DNA of 64,000 bases from Paenibacillus_AP thailandensis (GCF_042685365.1 NZ_JBHUMY010000007.1:62001-126000); one strand, 5' to 3'. Shown: positions 43,463-52,614, counted from the first letter of the stretch. Numbers and translations: made by a program. Notes: generated from the letters alone by a model not told the origin.

Positions 43463-44362
43463 CTATTGAAGCAGTTCTTCCGTGCTCAGGTTCAGCTTCT
43501 CGGCAACATCGCGGATGTTGTCGAAATCGCTGTCCTTCACTTCAATGAACTTTGCGTCGGCCATGCCGAACATATTCTCGAAATATTCCGGATTATTATA
43601 GGAGAGCAGGAACGATTTCACTTTTTCTTTCACGTCGGCGGCAATGTCCGGGCGAATGCCCACCGGCGTCGCGTTCAGCGGACCGGACTCGGCGATTACG
43701 CGGTATGAATCTTTGTCGATCAAGCCTTTTTCGGCCAGCATGGCCGGATACATGCCCGAGACGCCCGCCGCGTCGTATTGGCCTTTCACAACGCCGATCG
43801 CAGCCGTATCGTGCTTGCCCGCGAACTGGATGCTGCTGAAGAAGTTCGTCTCCAGCTCCTCCGGGTCGAGGCCAAGCTCATCCACGATCATCGCTTTCGG
43901 GAACAGGTGGCCGGTCGTGGAAACCGGGTCGACGAAGCCGATTGTTTTGCCCTTCAGATCCGCAATCGTCTGGATGTCGGAATCTTTCGGAACGATGATG
44001 ACCGAAGCCGGAGAATCCGCCATGGACGGGAGACTGATGCCCGCAACCGGCTCTACCTTTGCGCGGTCGACCGCAACGATATAAGAGAAAGGACCAAACG
44101 TCGCCATATCGGCCTTGCCGTTCTTCATCGCTTCGATGGCCGCGTTATAGCTGGTTGCTTTATACGATTCGACCGGCACGCCAAGCGTCTCGGAAAGCGC
44201 GTCTTCGAAATCCTTGTTCAGCTTGGCCGCTTCGTCGCTGCTTTCCTGCGGCAAATAAGCGATGACGAATTTTTTCATCGAGCCCGCTTCGGCGGATCCG
44301 CAGGCGGACAATATGGTAACCGTCGCGATTACGAGCAAAAGCAAGCTAATCATTTTTTTCAT
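43463..44362 (-). CDS. phnD: Phosphonate-type substrate-binding lipoprotein
   Basis: 299 aa. Lipoprotein signal with lipobox LSAC (Cys21). PhnD features: FGPFSY, ADLKGKTIGFVDPVSTTGH and an ATSYNAAIEAMKNG segment. The ligand pocket determines phosphonate, phosphite or organophosphate preference, which cannot be read by eye. First gene of the operon; GGAGGA lies 10 bases upstream. Confidence 0.92.
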   Translation of the reverse strand: MKKMISLLLLVIATVTILSACGSAEAGSMKKFVIAYLPQESSDEAAKLNKDFEDALSETLGVPVESYKATSYNAAIEAMKNGKADMATFGPFSYIVAVDRAKVEPVAGISLPSMADSPASVIIVPKDSDIQTIADLKGKTIGFVDPVSTTGHLFPKAMIVDELGLDPEELETNFFSSIQFAGKHDTAAIGVVKGQYDAAGVSGMYPAMLAEKGLIDKDSYRVIAESGPLNATPVGIRPDIAADVKEKVKSFLLSYNNPEYFENMFGMADAKFIEVKDSDFDNIRDVAEKLNLSTEELLQ

Positions 44363-44388
44363 TTCGTTTTTTTCCTCCAGTTATTCGT

Positions 44389-44407
44389 TTGAATACAACT
44401 TGAATAC
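44389..44407. promoter_or_regulatory. Direct repeat, candidate GntR site
   Basis: Two TTGAATAC copies spaced 11 bases start to start, i.e. one helical turn, lie between the phn promoter and the phnD start codon. They suit repression by the divergent GntR regulator. Confidence 0.45.
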
Positions 44408-44428
44408 TAGAAGGTTTTTGTTAACGCC

Positions 44429-44457
44429 GTATCATCCCGCTATGTAGCTTTTGTAAA
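44429..44457 (-). promoter_or_regulatory. Candidate promoter of the phn operon
   Basis: On the minus strand TTTACA (44457-44452) and TGATAC (44434-44429), spacing 17, upstream of the direct repeat. Confidence 0.45.
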
Positions 44458-44502
44458 CCTGCATTTTCACCGCTTTTCAAATTTGTTTACACGATCTTCA
44501 CT

Positions 44503-44530
44503 TTGTTCCCGCTCCCGTACGTTCTATACT
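44503..44530 (+). promoter_or_regulatory. Candidate promoter of the gntR gene
   Basis: TTGTTC (44503-44508) and TATACT (44525-44530), spacing 16. Confidence 0.4.
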
Positions 44531-44662
44531 AGCGACACAAGCGTAAACGGCTTCGCCGTCTTGGACAGGCGAAATCCGTTTCGCGGATGAAATAGATGCC
44601 CGTTATAAGGGTGAAGCTTATAAATTTATATATTTTAAAGCACGGAAAGGATCGCACTGGCT

Positions 44663-45322
44663 ATGGAAACGAAACCATTGGAGACGAAAACATCGGGAAC
44701 ATTGATCGATGCGGCTTACGAGCACTTATGGAATAAATTGATGAACGGGGACATAAAGCCCGGCACGATGCTGTCGGAAAACGATATCGCAGCCGAGCTC
44801 GGCATGAGCCGGACGCCGGTCCGCATCGCGATCTCCCGCCTGGAATCGGACGGCATTGTTCAGTCTTTGCGCAAACGCGGCGTGTTCGTCAAGGAGGTTT
44901 CGTACCGGGAATCGTACGAGATTGTCGAAATTACGCTCGCCATGCAGCTGTACGCGGCCGCATATATCGAGCAGGAAGGGTTTCATAGGCTGGAGGAGCT
45001 AAGGGGACATTATGCAAGGCAGAAGGAAGCCACGGAACGCACCGATTATATGGGGTATATCCAGGCGAGCAGCGACTTCACCTATTGCTACTTGTCGGCC
45101 GCCCGGAACGAAAGCATGATGAACTCGCTGCGCGCGCTGCAAAGCAAATCGATGCTGTTTGCGGTAATGAATTACCGGCTGACGCCCAACGCCCCGCATT
45201 TCAGCGCGACGCCGTTTAACGGCAGCATTCTTCGGGCGGTGGAAGAAAGCGACTGGCCGACGCTTCGCGGCGTTTTGCTTCAAATGTCCGACAAAATCCG
45301 CGAGCGGAAGTCCTTTTATTGA
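44663..45322 (+). CDS. GntR-family (FadR/FCD) transcriptional regulator
   Basis: 219 aa. N-terminal GntR winged helix (SENDIAAELGMSRTPVRIAISRLESDGIV, residues ~35-65) and a helical FCD-type effector domain with possible metal ligands. It is divergent from the phnD operon with a shared 300-base intergenic region, so it is the prime candidate regulator of that operon. Effector unknown. Confidence 0.9.
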   Translation: METKPLETKTSGTLIDAAYEHLWNKLMNGDIKPGTMLSENDIAAELGMSRTPVRIAISRLESDGIVQSLRKRGVFVKEVSYRESYEIVEITLAMQLYAAAYIEQEGFHRLEELRGHYARQKEATERTDYMGYIQASSDFTYCYLSAARNESMMNSLRALQSKSMLFAVMNYRLTPNAPHFSATPFNGSILRAVEESDWPTLRGVLLQMSDKIRERKSFY

Positions 45323-45837
45323 ACCCAAGGGATCCCAACCCAAGGGCTCCCAACCCCCTAAATCAAAAGATCCCAACCCCCTAAATCCCCCTTGTCGTAA
45401 GGGGGACCCCAAGGGGCTTCGCCCCTGAAGGCCACCCCAAAAGAATAACGATCCCTGCCACAGACGTTAACCCGTTGTTCCGAGCTGGGAGCGCTTTTGC
45501 CCCTGCGGGACAACGCTGGAATTTTGGTGCCAAAATCTGTAACAAGACTTCATTCTTAGCACGAAAGACCTCCTTCTTTGCAATATCCTTTGCTCAGAAA
45601 CTGTCCAATCTATCGTCCATCCTGCCGCCCGTTCTCCTGAGTCTTGGGGATACTGCCGATAAGAATGGAAAAAGCCTAGTACTAAGGGCGGCCATCAAAA
45701 GAGCCTCCCCCTGTCCTGTAAGAACCAGCAACGATGGCCGTAGTCACGAATAAACAAACGAAAACCCACCGCGCAGGGTCGGCTCCCTGACGTAACGGTG
45801 GGTTTCGCTTAAATCTTTGCGCCTTAAGGCGCAGCTT
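45323..45837. repeat. Repeat-rich noncoding region
   Basis: 515 bases without a credible gene. The first 110 bases contain repeated GATCCCAACCC..CTAAATC units and two strong hairpins, CCCCCTT/AAGGGGG (45387-45405) and AGGGGC/GCCCCT (45412-45426). Further on a small palindrome (ATTTTGG/CCAAAAT) occurs. A 92-codon TTG-initiated frame here has no ribosome binding site and odd composition. The look is that of an interspersed intergenic repeat element; a genome search would decide. Confidence 0.5.
45762..45805. terminator. Terminator of the uronate operon
   Basis: AAACCCACCG and CGGTGGGTTT form 10-base perfect arms; on the minus strand T-rich sequence (TTCGTTTGTTT) follows. Confidence 0.75.
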
Positions 45838-47340
45838 TTATAGAATTACGCCGTCCTTGAAAATCGCGATCTCCTTGAAGCCGTTGCGCTCGTTGTTCGT
45901 TTCCGTCTCGCCGGAAGCGATGGAGAGAATGGTCTCCCACAGCTCGTCGGTCAGCTCCGCCATGCTTTTGCTTTCCAGCAGCTGCCCGGCGTCGAAATCG
46001 ATCCAGTTCTTTTTGCGGGCGGCCAGCTCGCTGTTCGTCGAAATTTTCACGGTCGGAACCGGTCCGCCGAACGGCGTGCCCCGCCCCGTCGTAAACAGGA
46101 CGATATGCGCGCCCCCCGCCGACAGCGCCGTGACGGATACGAGATCGTTGCCCGGCGCCTCCAGCAGGTTAAGCCCCGGCTTCGTGACCCGCTCTCCGTA
46201 CGGCAGAACGTCGGTTACGATAGCATGGCCGCCCTTCTGCGTGCAGCCCAGCGATTTCTCCTCCAGCGTCGTAATGCCGCCCGCCTTGTTGCCCGGCGAC
46301 GGGTTCTCGTAAATTTCCTGATCGTGGCGAATGAAATATTGCTTAAAATCGTTGATCAGATGAACGATATCCTCGAATACCCGCTCATCCGCCGCGCGGT
46401 TCATCAATATTTTCTCGGCGCCGAACATTTCCGGCACCTCCGTCAGAATGGCCGTGCCTCCCGCCTGCACAAGCCGGTCGGCGACCGAGCCGACAAGCGG
46501 GTTGGCCGTAATGCCGGACAGGCCGTCCGATCCGCCGCATTTGAGCCCCAGCTTCAGCTTCGACGCCGGGACGGACTCGCGCTTGAACGACGAAGCGTAT
46601 TCGACCAGCTCGTCGATCAGCTCCAGCGCCTTCTCGATCTCGTCTTCCTCTTCCTGCGAGCGCATAAACTTGACCCGGTTCGGGTCGTACGCGCCGATCG
46701 CTTCCTTGAAGGAGTCGATCTGGTTGTTCTCGCAGCCGAGTCCGATCACCAGAACGCCTCCGGCGTTCGGATGGTTGACGAGCGAAGCGAGCAGCTTCTG
46801 CGTATATTTCAAGTCGTCGCCCAGCTGCGAGCAGCCGAACGGATGGGCGAAATGATACACGCCGTCGACTTGGCCGCGGTACATCGCGTCCGCCCGGCGG
46901 GCGACGATTTCGCATGTTTTGTTGATGCAGCCGACCGTGTTGATAACCCATATTTCGTTGCGGATGCCGACCTCGCCGCCGGGACGGACGTAACCGTTAA
47001 ACGTACGTCTTGCTTGCGGCGGCAGCTCCGCCGCCGGCTGCTCCCGGACAGGCTCGTACGTATAATCCAATATGCCGGAAAGTCCCGTTTTTAAATTATG
47101 GGTATGAATCCAGCTTCCGGCCGGAATATCTTCCTTGGCCACGCCGATCGAGTAGCCGAACTTCAGGACATGGTCGCCGGCCTTAATGCCGCATGCCGCG
47201 ATTTTATGCCCTTTCGGCACGTCGTCCCGCACCGTCAGGCTCGTTCCGTTCTCTAGCTCCAACCTCTCTCCCGCGGCAAAAGGCTGCAGCGCGATAACGA
47301 CATGATCCCGCTCATTCAGCTTAATCCAGTTATTGCCCAC
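45838..47340 (-). CDS. uxaA: Altronate dehydratase
   Basis: 500 aa from GTG 47340, which has GGAAGGAGAGG about 7 bases upstream. N-terminal SAF-like domain (~1-95) and the UxaA core (GYVRPGGEVGIRNEIWV, FGCSQLG, GLGCENNQ, LKCGGSDGLSG). It dehydrates D-altronate to 2-keto-3-deoxygluconate in galacturonate breakdown. The start overlaps the end of uxaB by 11 bases, so the genes are translationally coupled. Confidence 0.94.
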   Translation of the reverse strand: MGNNWIKLNERDHVVIALQPFAAGERLELENGTSLTVRDDVPKGHKIAACGIKAGDHVLKFGYSIGVAKEDIPAGSWIHTHNLKTGLSGILDYTYEPVREQPAAELPPQARRTFNGYVRPGGEVGIRNEIWVINTVGCINKTCEIVARRADAMYRGQVDGVYHFAHPFGCSQLGDDLKYTQKLLASLVNHPNAGGVLVIGLGCENNQIDSFKEAIGAYDPNRVKFMRSQEEEDEIEKALELIDELVEYASSFKRESVPASKLKLGLKCGGSDGLSGITANPLVGSVADRLVQAGGTAILTEVPEMFGAEKILMNRAADERVFEDIVHLINDFKQYFIRHDQEIYENPSPGNKAGGITTLEEKSLGCTQKGGHAIVTDVLPYGERVTKPGLNLLEAPGNDLVSVTALSAGGAHIVLFTTGRGTPFGGPVPTVKISTNSELAARKKNWIDFDAGQLLESKSMAELTDELWETILSIASGETETNNERNGFKEIAIFKDGVIL

Positions 47341-48826
47341 GCACAGCCTCTCCTTCCAAAACTTCAAGCTCCGCGGCGACGGCCTCCGTCAACGTTGCGT
47401 GCACGGACAAGTCCTGCCCCCACACGTCGGCGCGGGCCAGCAGGCTTGCCGCCGTTTCCGCGCTTGTCTTGCGGCCGTCCGATGCCGCCGCCCACTCCTC
47501 CGCCAGCGCGGCAAGCGCGGCTGCGTCGTCTCTCACGGCGTACACTTGGCCGCGCAAATCCGTGCCTTCATAGCCGTTCTCCGTCTGACGCACCTTGTAA
47601 TACCGGAGCAGCGCCGCGAAGCCGCTCACCAGCCGGACCGGCGGCCGCTCGCCGCGCTCGACGTAATGCAGGATCGAAGGCAGCAGCCTTACCTTGAATT
47701 TGCTGACGCTGTTCATCGCGATATCTTGCAGCCGGTGCCGGATAAACGGATTGAGGAAGCGGTCGTACACTTCGCTTGCGTAACGGTTCAGCTCCTCCCG
47801 GTCAAGCGGCAGCGACGGGATAATCTCCTCCTCCACCGCAAGCCGGATAAACGGCCCCAGCTCGGGATGCTCCATAACTTCCCGCACCTGATCGAGCCCT
47901 TGCAAAATCGACAGCGGCGTCATCAGCGTATGCGCCCCGTTCAGGATGCGCACCTTGCGCAGCTGGAACGGCTTTAAGTCCCGGACCCAGTGCACGTTCA
48001 GCCCCGCTTTACGAAGCGGCAGCAGCTCGTCGAGCTCCGGCTCCCCTTCGATCGCCCAGAAATGGTACGGCTCCGCCGAATTGAGCAGGCGGTCTTCGTA
48101 TCCCCAGTCCTCGAACCAGCCTTCCGCCTGTTCGCTCGGGTAGCCGGTGACAATCCGGTCGACCAGCGAGTTGAGAAACCGGTTGCCGTTCTCCACCCAT
48201 TCCCGGAAAGCGGCCGAATATCCCCAATCCTCGCTGTAGCGGAGGACGCAAGCCTTCAGCTCGTCGCCGTTCCGCTCGAGCAGCTCGCAAGGGAGAAACA
48301 GCAGCCCTTTCTCCGGATCGCCGCCGAACGCTTCGTAGCGTTTATGGAGCAGGTAGGCGATTTTGCCCGGAAACGATTGGATCGGCCGGCCTTCGGCAAG
48401 CGGCTCCGGCTTGTAGGCGAGTCCCGCTTCGGTCGTGTTCGACACGACGAATTTCAAGTCGGGGCTCACCGCGTAACGCTCCCACCTTGCCCAATCGCTG
48501 TAGGGATCAAAGGCGTCGCCAATGACGGAAACGACTTCCTTCCGCTCGACCGGCTGCCCGTTCTCAAGCCCGCGGATGACCAGCGTATACAAGCCTTCCT
48601 GCTCCGCCAGCTTCTCGATCTTAGGTCTTCCCGACGGCCGCGGCTGCGTGACCGCCACGCTTCCCCGAAACAGCCCTTGCTTCCGGCTCTCCTGCAGCAT
48701 CCAATCCGCAAAGCCGCGGAGGAAGTTGCCTTCCCCGACCTGCAGCACCGTAACGGGACTTGATTGGGTCTCCTTAAATCTCGCCAAATCCTCATCCGAC
48801 AACAAACCCGATTGTAAAATCGCCAT
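47330..48826 (-). CDS. uxaB: Tagaturonate reductase (altronate oxidoreductase)
   Basis: 498 aa from ATG 48826; AAAGGAG lies 11 bases upstream. Mannitol/polyuronate dehydrogenase family: N-terminal VLQVGEGNFLRGFADWM dinucleotide region, catalytic LKPFQLRKVRILNGAH with the family Lys/Asn/His pattern, and FIRHRLQDIAMNSVSKF. NAD(H)-dependent reduction of tagaturonate to altronate. It sits between the fucU-like gene and uxaA. Confidence 0.94.
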   Translation of the reverse strand: MAILQSGLLSDEDLARFKETQSSPVTVLQVGEGNFLRGFADWMLQESRKQGLFRGSVAVTQPRPSGRPKIEKLAEQEGLYTLVIRGLENGQPVERKEVVSVIGDAFDPYSDWARWERYAVSPDLKFVVSNTTEAGLAYKPEPLAEGRPIQSFPGKIAYLLHKRYEAFGGDPEKGLLFLPCELLERNGDELKACVLRYSEDWGYSAAFREWVENGNRFLNSLVDRIVTGYPSEQAEGWFEDWGYEDRLLNSAEPYHFWAIEGEPELDELLPLRKAGLNVHWVRDLKPFQLRKVRILNGAHTLMTPLSILQGLDQVREVMEHPELGPFIRLAVEEEIIPSLPLDREELNRYASEVYDRFLNPFIRHRLQDIAMNSVSKFKVRLLPSILHYVERGERPPVRLVSGFAALLRYYKVRQTENGYEGTDLRGQVYAVRDDAAALAALAEEWAAASDGRKTSAETAASLLARADVWGQDLSVHATLTEAVAAELEVLEGEAVRGQ

Positions 48827-48879
48827 AATGGGCACAACTCCTTTGCGGTTGATCTAAACGATTCGTCAACGGCCTTGCT

Positions 48880-49317
48880 TTATTGCTCCTCCTTGATGAC
48901 GCCCTTGGTCAAAATCAAATTGGCGTATTGCGCCGCTTCCCCCGTCGCTACGACGGCGTACGCTCTGGAGGCGCGCTCGTAAAAGTCGAACCGCTCCACG
49001 TACTCGAAAGCGTCCGATAGGCCCGTATGGCGCTCCACGATTTCCCGGTAGCGGTCCCAGACCGGCGTCTCGACCGTATCCCCCGGGACGCGTTCCATCA
49101 GAGCGGCCGGCTTCTCGATGTAGGTATCAAGCGGGAAAAGCTTCAGAACCGCGTCCAGCAGCTCCGGGACAGGATGGCCGTCGGCGCGGACAAGCCGCTG
49201 CGCCACGCGGGCCGCCGGAAAGTTCGCGTCGGCAAGGACGATTTCGTCGCCGTGGCCCATCTCCATCAATATTTTCAGCAGCTCCGGCGATAGAATCCTC
49301 GGTACCCCTTTAAGCAT
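48880..49317 (-). CDS. RbsD/FucU-family sugar mutarotase
   Basis: 145 aa; FucU-type motifs MGHGDEIVLADANFPA (catalytic His/Asp region), a C-terminal FYERASRAYAVVATGE. The family interconverts anomers of fucose or ribose. It is the first gene of the uronate operon, which is unusual: an aldose mutarotase acting on a hexuronate is plausible but unproven. GGGGAG lies 9 bases before ATG 49317. Confidence 0.88.
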   Translation of the reverse strand: MLKGVPRILSPELLKILMEMGHGDEIVLADANFPAARVAQRLVRADGHPVPELLDAVLKLFPLDTYIEKPAALMERVPGDTVETPVWDRYREIVERHTGLSDAFEYVERFDFYERASRAYAVVATGEAAQYANLILTKGVIKEEQ

Positions 49318-49441
49318 CGTTTTTTCTCCCCTTGTTCACTTCTTCCCATATGCTATACTCACATTATAGAAACCAAAATCGGTTGAAAAAATGTCGTAAT
49401 CCGATATATTTATACTCTATTTTGATATGTTTGCCGAAAGG

Positions 49442-49455
49442 GGTAAGCGCTTGCA
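49442..49455 (+). promoter_or_regulatory. Candidate cre site at the start of the araC-type gene
   Basis: GGTAAGCGCTTGCA matches 12 of 14 positions of the TGTAAGCGCTTACA-type catabolite responsive element and overlaps the translation start, in the divergent region of the uronate operon. Confidence 0.4.
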
Positions 49456-50396
49456 TGAGACCGTACCGGAAGCCGTTCGACGTCGGTTCCGCCTTTCCGT
49501 TCGACTGCGTGTACCGCGACCGCAAAAACTATAAAACCGAGCTGCCCGACCATCTGCACGAGTGGCATGAGCTCGTTTATATCCATGAAGGAAAAGGCAC
49601 CTTCTTCGTCGACCAGACGTTGTACGAGATGAAACGGGGCGACCTGTTCCTCATTCCGGGCAGCACGATTCACCAGTCCTTCCCGGACCGGGCGGATCCC
49701 GTGACGACGACCGCCGTCTTCTTCAGCAGCGCCCTCGTTCAGGCGCCAAGCTTCGGCGAGTCCTTCTCCTTCCTGCGCTGCCTGGAGCACGCCAAAAAAT
49801 ATAAAAGCTTCAAATACGAGCCGGCCGGCGAGAACCGGCGGCAAGTCGAGCTGCTGCTGGACGAAATCGCCCGCGAACGCGAGGAGCGGCAGCCGGGCTA
49901 CCGGCAGGCGGTGCTGCTCCTGCTTCAGCGGCTGCTGCTTCTGCTCGGGAGAAGCATCGTGCCGCCCTCGGAGCAGCAGCTCGCTACGGCGGCCGTCATC
50001 GGCCCGCCGTGGATGCAGGACATATTGCGCCATATCGACAGGCACCCCGAGCTGCCTCTTTCGCTGTCCGCGCTTGCCGAGCGGGCGGCCGTCACGCCGG
50101 CGCATTTCTCGCGCGTTTTTAAGCGGCTAACCGGCATGAACGTGACCGATTACGTCACGACCAAGCGGATTATCCGCGCCAAGGAGCTGCTCCGCGGCGC
50201 ACCGGCGGCGGAGGAGGGGCAACCGGACCTGTCGGCTAGCCCTGCCGCTCCCCCCACCGTTCAACAGATTGCCGAGCAGTGCGGGTTCGAAAGCTTGCCG
50301 CATTTTCACCGCATGTTCAAGAAGCTTGCCGGCATGACGCCTGCGGCCTACAAGAAGAAGGAAGCGACAGCGAAGCCAGGCCGGGAGCCCGATTGA
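49455..50396 (+). CDS. AraC-family transcriptional regulator of the uronate operon
   Basis: 313 aa from ATG 49455; the frame extends further upstream but without a convincing start. Cupin N-terminal domain (LPDHLHEWHELVYIHEGKG) and C-terminal double helix-turn-helix split by an unusual Pro/Ala insert (~GAPAAEEGQPDLSASPAAPP) between the two HTH units. Divergent from the fucU-uxaB-uxaA operon across 137 bases, so likely its regulator; effector probably a uronate intermediate. Confidence 0.88.
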   Translation: MRPYRKPFDVGSAFPFDCVYRDRKNYKTELPDHLHEWHELVYIHEGKGTFFVDQTLYEMKRGDLFLIPGSTIHQSFPDRADPVTTTAVFFSSALVQAPSFGESFSFLRCLEHAKKYKSFKYEPAGENRRQVELLLDEIAREREERQPGYRQAVLLLLQRLLLLLGRSIVPPSEQQLATAAVIGPPWMQDILRHIDRHPELPLSLSALAERAAVTPAHFSRVFKRLTGMNVTDYVTTKRIIRAKELLRGAPAAEEGQPDLSASPAAPPTVQQIAEQCGFESLPHFHRMFKKLAGMTPAAYKKKEATAKPGREPD

Positions 50397-50504
50397 AACG
50401 GACCGGGCCGATAACCCTATTTGCGATATAGGCAACTCGAAGGAATTATGCTAATATCCTCTAGTAGATTCATAGGAAAAAGATAGCTGTAGAGGAGAAT
50501 TATT

Positions 50505-51671
50505 GTGGCACGCAAAGAAACCATACCCGAGTTAAACCTGGTTCGCGGCATTAGCATTCTGGCGGTATTAATGGTTCATGCCACATCCGCGTCGATGGCT
50601 TCCATGAAGGAATCCTCGCTGTACGGAGCGTACGTTTTTTTAAACACGTTTTCGTTGTTTTGCGTTCCGGCCTTTATTTTTCTAACGGGGTTCGTATTGT
50701 TCTACAATTACTACGACAAACCGTTGACGATAAGCACCGTCAAGCAGTTTTTCGGCAAAAGGCTCATGTCCATCGTCATTCCGTATTTGTTCATCTCGAT
50801 TGCGTATTTTGTGCTGAAATACTTCCTGTATTACCGCAGTCTTAGCGCTCCGGAGCTGCTGGATATGCTAGGCGGCTATTTGCTTTACGGCAAAGCGTAT
50901 ACGCATCTTTATTATGTATTTATCATCATTCAGTTTTACATCTTGTTTCCTCTGCTGCTGTTTCTGTTTCAGCGCGCCGTATGGCTGGCCCGCCTTGCGA
51001 TTCCGATCGGCTTCGCCGTTCAGTGGAGCTTCTATTATTTGCTGAAGCAAGGGGTGCTGACCGTGCCGTCCAAAGGGAGCGTCTCGCTGACCTACTTCTC
51101 GCCTTTCTTGATCGGCGCCTTCTTCGGCATGTATTATCCGCGTTTGAAGCGGTGGCTGGCGACGGGCCCCGAGTTCCGGTTCCGCGGCAAAGCGGCCGCG
51201 ACGGGAGCTTTCGTTCTCGTATGGCTCGTTTGCGCCTCCTGTTTCGTAACGATGTGGGTCGTTACGAGAACGGGACAAGGGAAGTTCGAATCCTATTGGT
51301 ACGAGATCGGGTATAACGCCTTTACGGTGCTGACGTCGATCATGCTGCTGAAGCTGTCTTACTGGATTTGGGCCAAAGGCGCTTCCGCCGTCAAAAACGC
51401 GCTGACCGACTTAAGCTCGCTGTCGTTCGGCATTTATCTGGTCCATCCCGCGCTTCTGCTGTTCTACCGCGAATTTCCGCCGCAAACGGGAACGTCATGG
51501 CTCCACCATCTCTGGATGGCGGGCGGTTACGCGTTAGCGCTCGGCGGCTCGCTGATCATTCTGCTGGCCGCTTACCGTTTAACGAAGCATGCCTGGATCC
51601 TATTCGGCAAAGTGCCGGACAAGTTCACCGCACCGCGCGGCAAGAAGCCGGAAGTGACGACGGCGGCTTAA
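50505..51671 (+). CDS. Acyltransferase 3 family membrane protein
   Basis: 388 aa from GTG 50505 (AGAGGAG about 8 bases upstream). About ten transmembrane helices; the family N-terminus LNLVRGISILAVLMVHATS with the catalytic-site His, and SFGIYLVHPALL near the C-terminus. Such enzymes O-acetylate or otherwise acylate envelope polysaccharides. No acceptor gene is adjacent. Confidence 0.9.
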   Translation: MARKETIPELNLVRGISILAVLMVHATSASMASMKESSLYGAYVFLNTFSLFCVPAFIFLTGFVLFYNYYDKPLTISTVKQFFGKRLMSIVIPYLFISIAYFVLKYFLYYRSLSAPELLDMLGGYLLYGKAYTHLYYVFIIIQFYILFPLLLFLFQRAVWLARLAIPIGFAVQWSFYYLLKQGVLTVPSKGSVSLTYFSPFLIGAFFGMYYPRLKRWLATGPEFRFRGKAAATGAFVLVWLVCASCFVTMWVVTRTGQGKFESYWYEIGYNAFTVLTSIMLLKLSYWIWAKGASAVKNALTDLSSLSFGIYLVHPALLLFYREFPPQTGTSWLHHLWMAGGYALALGGSLIILLAAYRLTKHAWILFGKVPDKFTAPRGKKPEVTTAA

Positions 51672-51713
51672 GGCAAGCGGGTTATACATAGGATTTTTAG
51701 CGACAAAATGAGG

Positions 51714-51760
51714 AGCGGCAGCCCAGGGCGATAAGAAGTCCGAAGCTGCCGCTTTTTTTT
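51714..51760 (+). terminator. Rho-independent terminator of the acyltransferase gene
   Basis: AGCGGCAGC and GCTGCCGCT arms followed by eight T residues. Confidence 0.85.
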
Positions 51761-51853
51761 CATTCGTTATTCGATACCGATTGTTTAACGTTAAAGAATC
51801 TTTGCGATACAAAGCCTCCCGCAAACCAAATGATTTTATTTTTTTGGAAGGGG

Positions 51854-51882
51854 TTGACATCAAAAAGTCGATCGGATATATT
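51854..51882 (+). promoter_or_regulatory. Promoter of the tetR gene
   Basis: TTGACA (51854-51859), 17-base spacer, TATATT (51877-51882): a near-consensus sigma-A promoter, with the operator immediately downstream. Confidence 0.8.
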
Positions 51883-51887
51883 TGTTA

Positions 51888-51906
51888 CATACCAACCGAA
51901 TGTATG
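51888..51906. promoter_or_regulatory. TetR operator, copy 1
   Basis: CATACCAACCGAATGTATG: outer arms CATAC/GTATG, and it contains CATACCAACCGA, which recurs in inverted form as TCGGTTGGTATG in the second operator near 52630. Confidence 0.7.
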
Positions 51907-51920
51907 AAAGGAGAGGACGA

Positions 51921-52586
51921 ATGGCAAGAAATAAATATCCGGAAGAAACCATCAACCATATCCTCACCGTGGCGCTTAACCTGTTCATCCAAAAAGGATA
52001 CGAGCAGACCTCCATCCAGGATATCATTAACGAGCTGGGCGGGCTGACAAAAGGGGCTATTTACCATCACTTCAAGTCGAAGGAAGAGATCTGGCAGGCC
52101 GTCATCGATCATGTGTTCAAAGGCGTTGACGAGATGCTGTCCGGCATCCGGGACGACAAAGGGCTGAACGGCCTGGAGAAGCTGCGCAAGATTTCCCAAG
52201 TCTCTCTCGACAATGCCGCTCGCAACGAATTGGCATCGGTGGCGCCGAACCTGTTGCGCAACCCGAAGCTGCTGGCGGCGCAGATCGAGAACATCATCGA
52301 AACAGCCGTGCCCGTCTATATTCAGCCCATCATCGAACAGGGCATGCGTGACGGCTCGATCCGAACCGACTATCCAAGGGAGCTTAGCGAAGTGTTGGTG
52401 ATTCTCACCAATCTGTGGCTGAACCCGGCGGTCATCGAAGCTACGCCCGAGATCATGTTGCGCAAGGTAAGGTTTTTCGATGAAATATTGAAAGGCCTCG
52501 GGCTCGATCTGTTCGATGAGCAAATGTTTCAACGATATGAGGAAATGTTTCGTGTGTCAGCTAGAGAAATCAGCATAGAAACTTAA
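51921..52586 (+). CDS. TetR-family transcriptional regulator
   Basis: 221 aa from ATG 51921 (AAAGGAGAGG 7 bases upstream). N-terminal TetR helix-turn-helix (TSIQDIINELGGLTKGAIYHHFKSKEEI) and a helical ligand-binding C-terminus. Operators flank the gene: one over its own promoter and one ahead of the pentapeptide-repeat gene, so it likely represses both. Ligand unknown. Confidence 0.92.
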   Translation: MARNKYPEETINHILTVALNLFIQKGYEQTSIQDIINELGGLTKGAIYHHFKSKEEIWQAVIDHVFKGVDEMLSGIRDDKGLNGLEKLRKISQVSLDNAARNELASVAPNLLRNPKLLAAQIENIIETAVPVYIQPIIEQGMRDGSIRTDYPRELSEVLVILTNLWLNPAVIEATPEIMLRKVRFFDEILKGLGLDLFDEQMFQRYEEMFRVSAREISIET

Positions 52587-52587
52587 A

Positions 52588-52610
52588 CTGCCGAAAGGCA
52601 GCTTATTTTT
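52588..52610 (+). terminator. Short terminator after tetR
   Basis: CTGCC-GAAA-GGCAG with CTTATTTTT following. Confidence 0.6.
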
Positions 52611-52614
52611 AAAC

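Noticed and set aside
45475..45753. 92-codon plus-strand frame in the repeat-rich spacer
   Set aside because: TTG start without a ribosome binding site, unusual composition, inside a hairpin-rich noncoding region.
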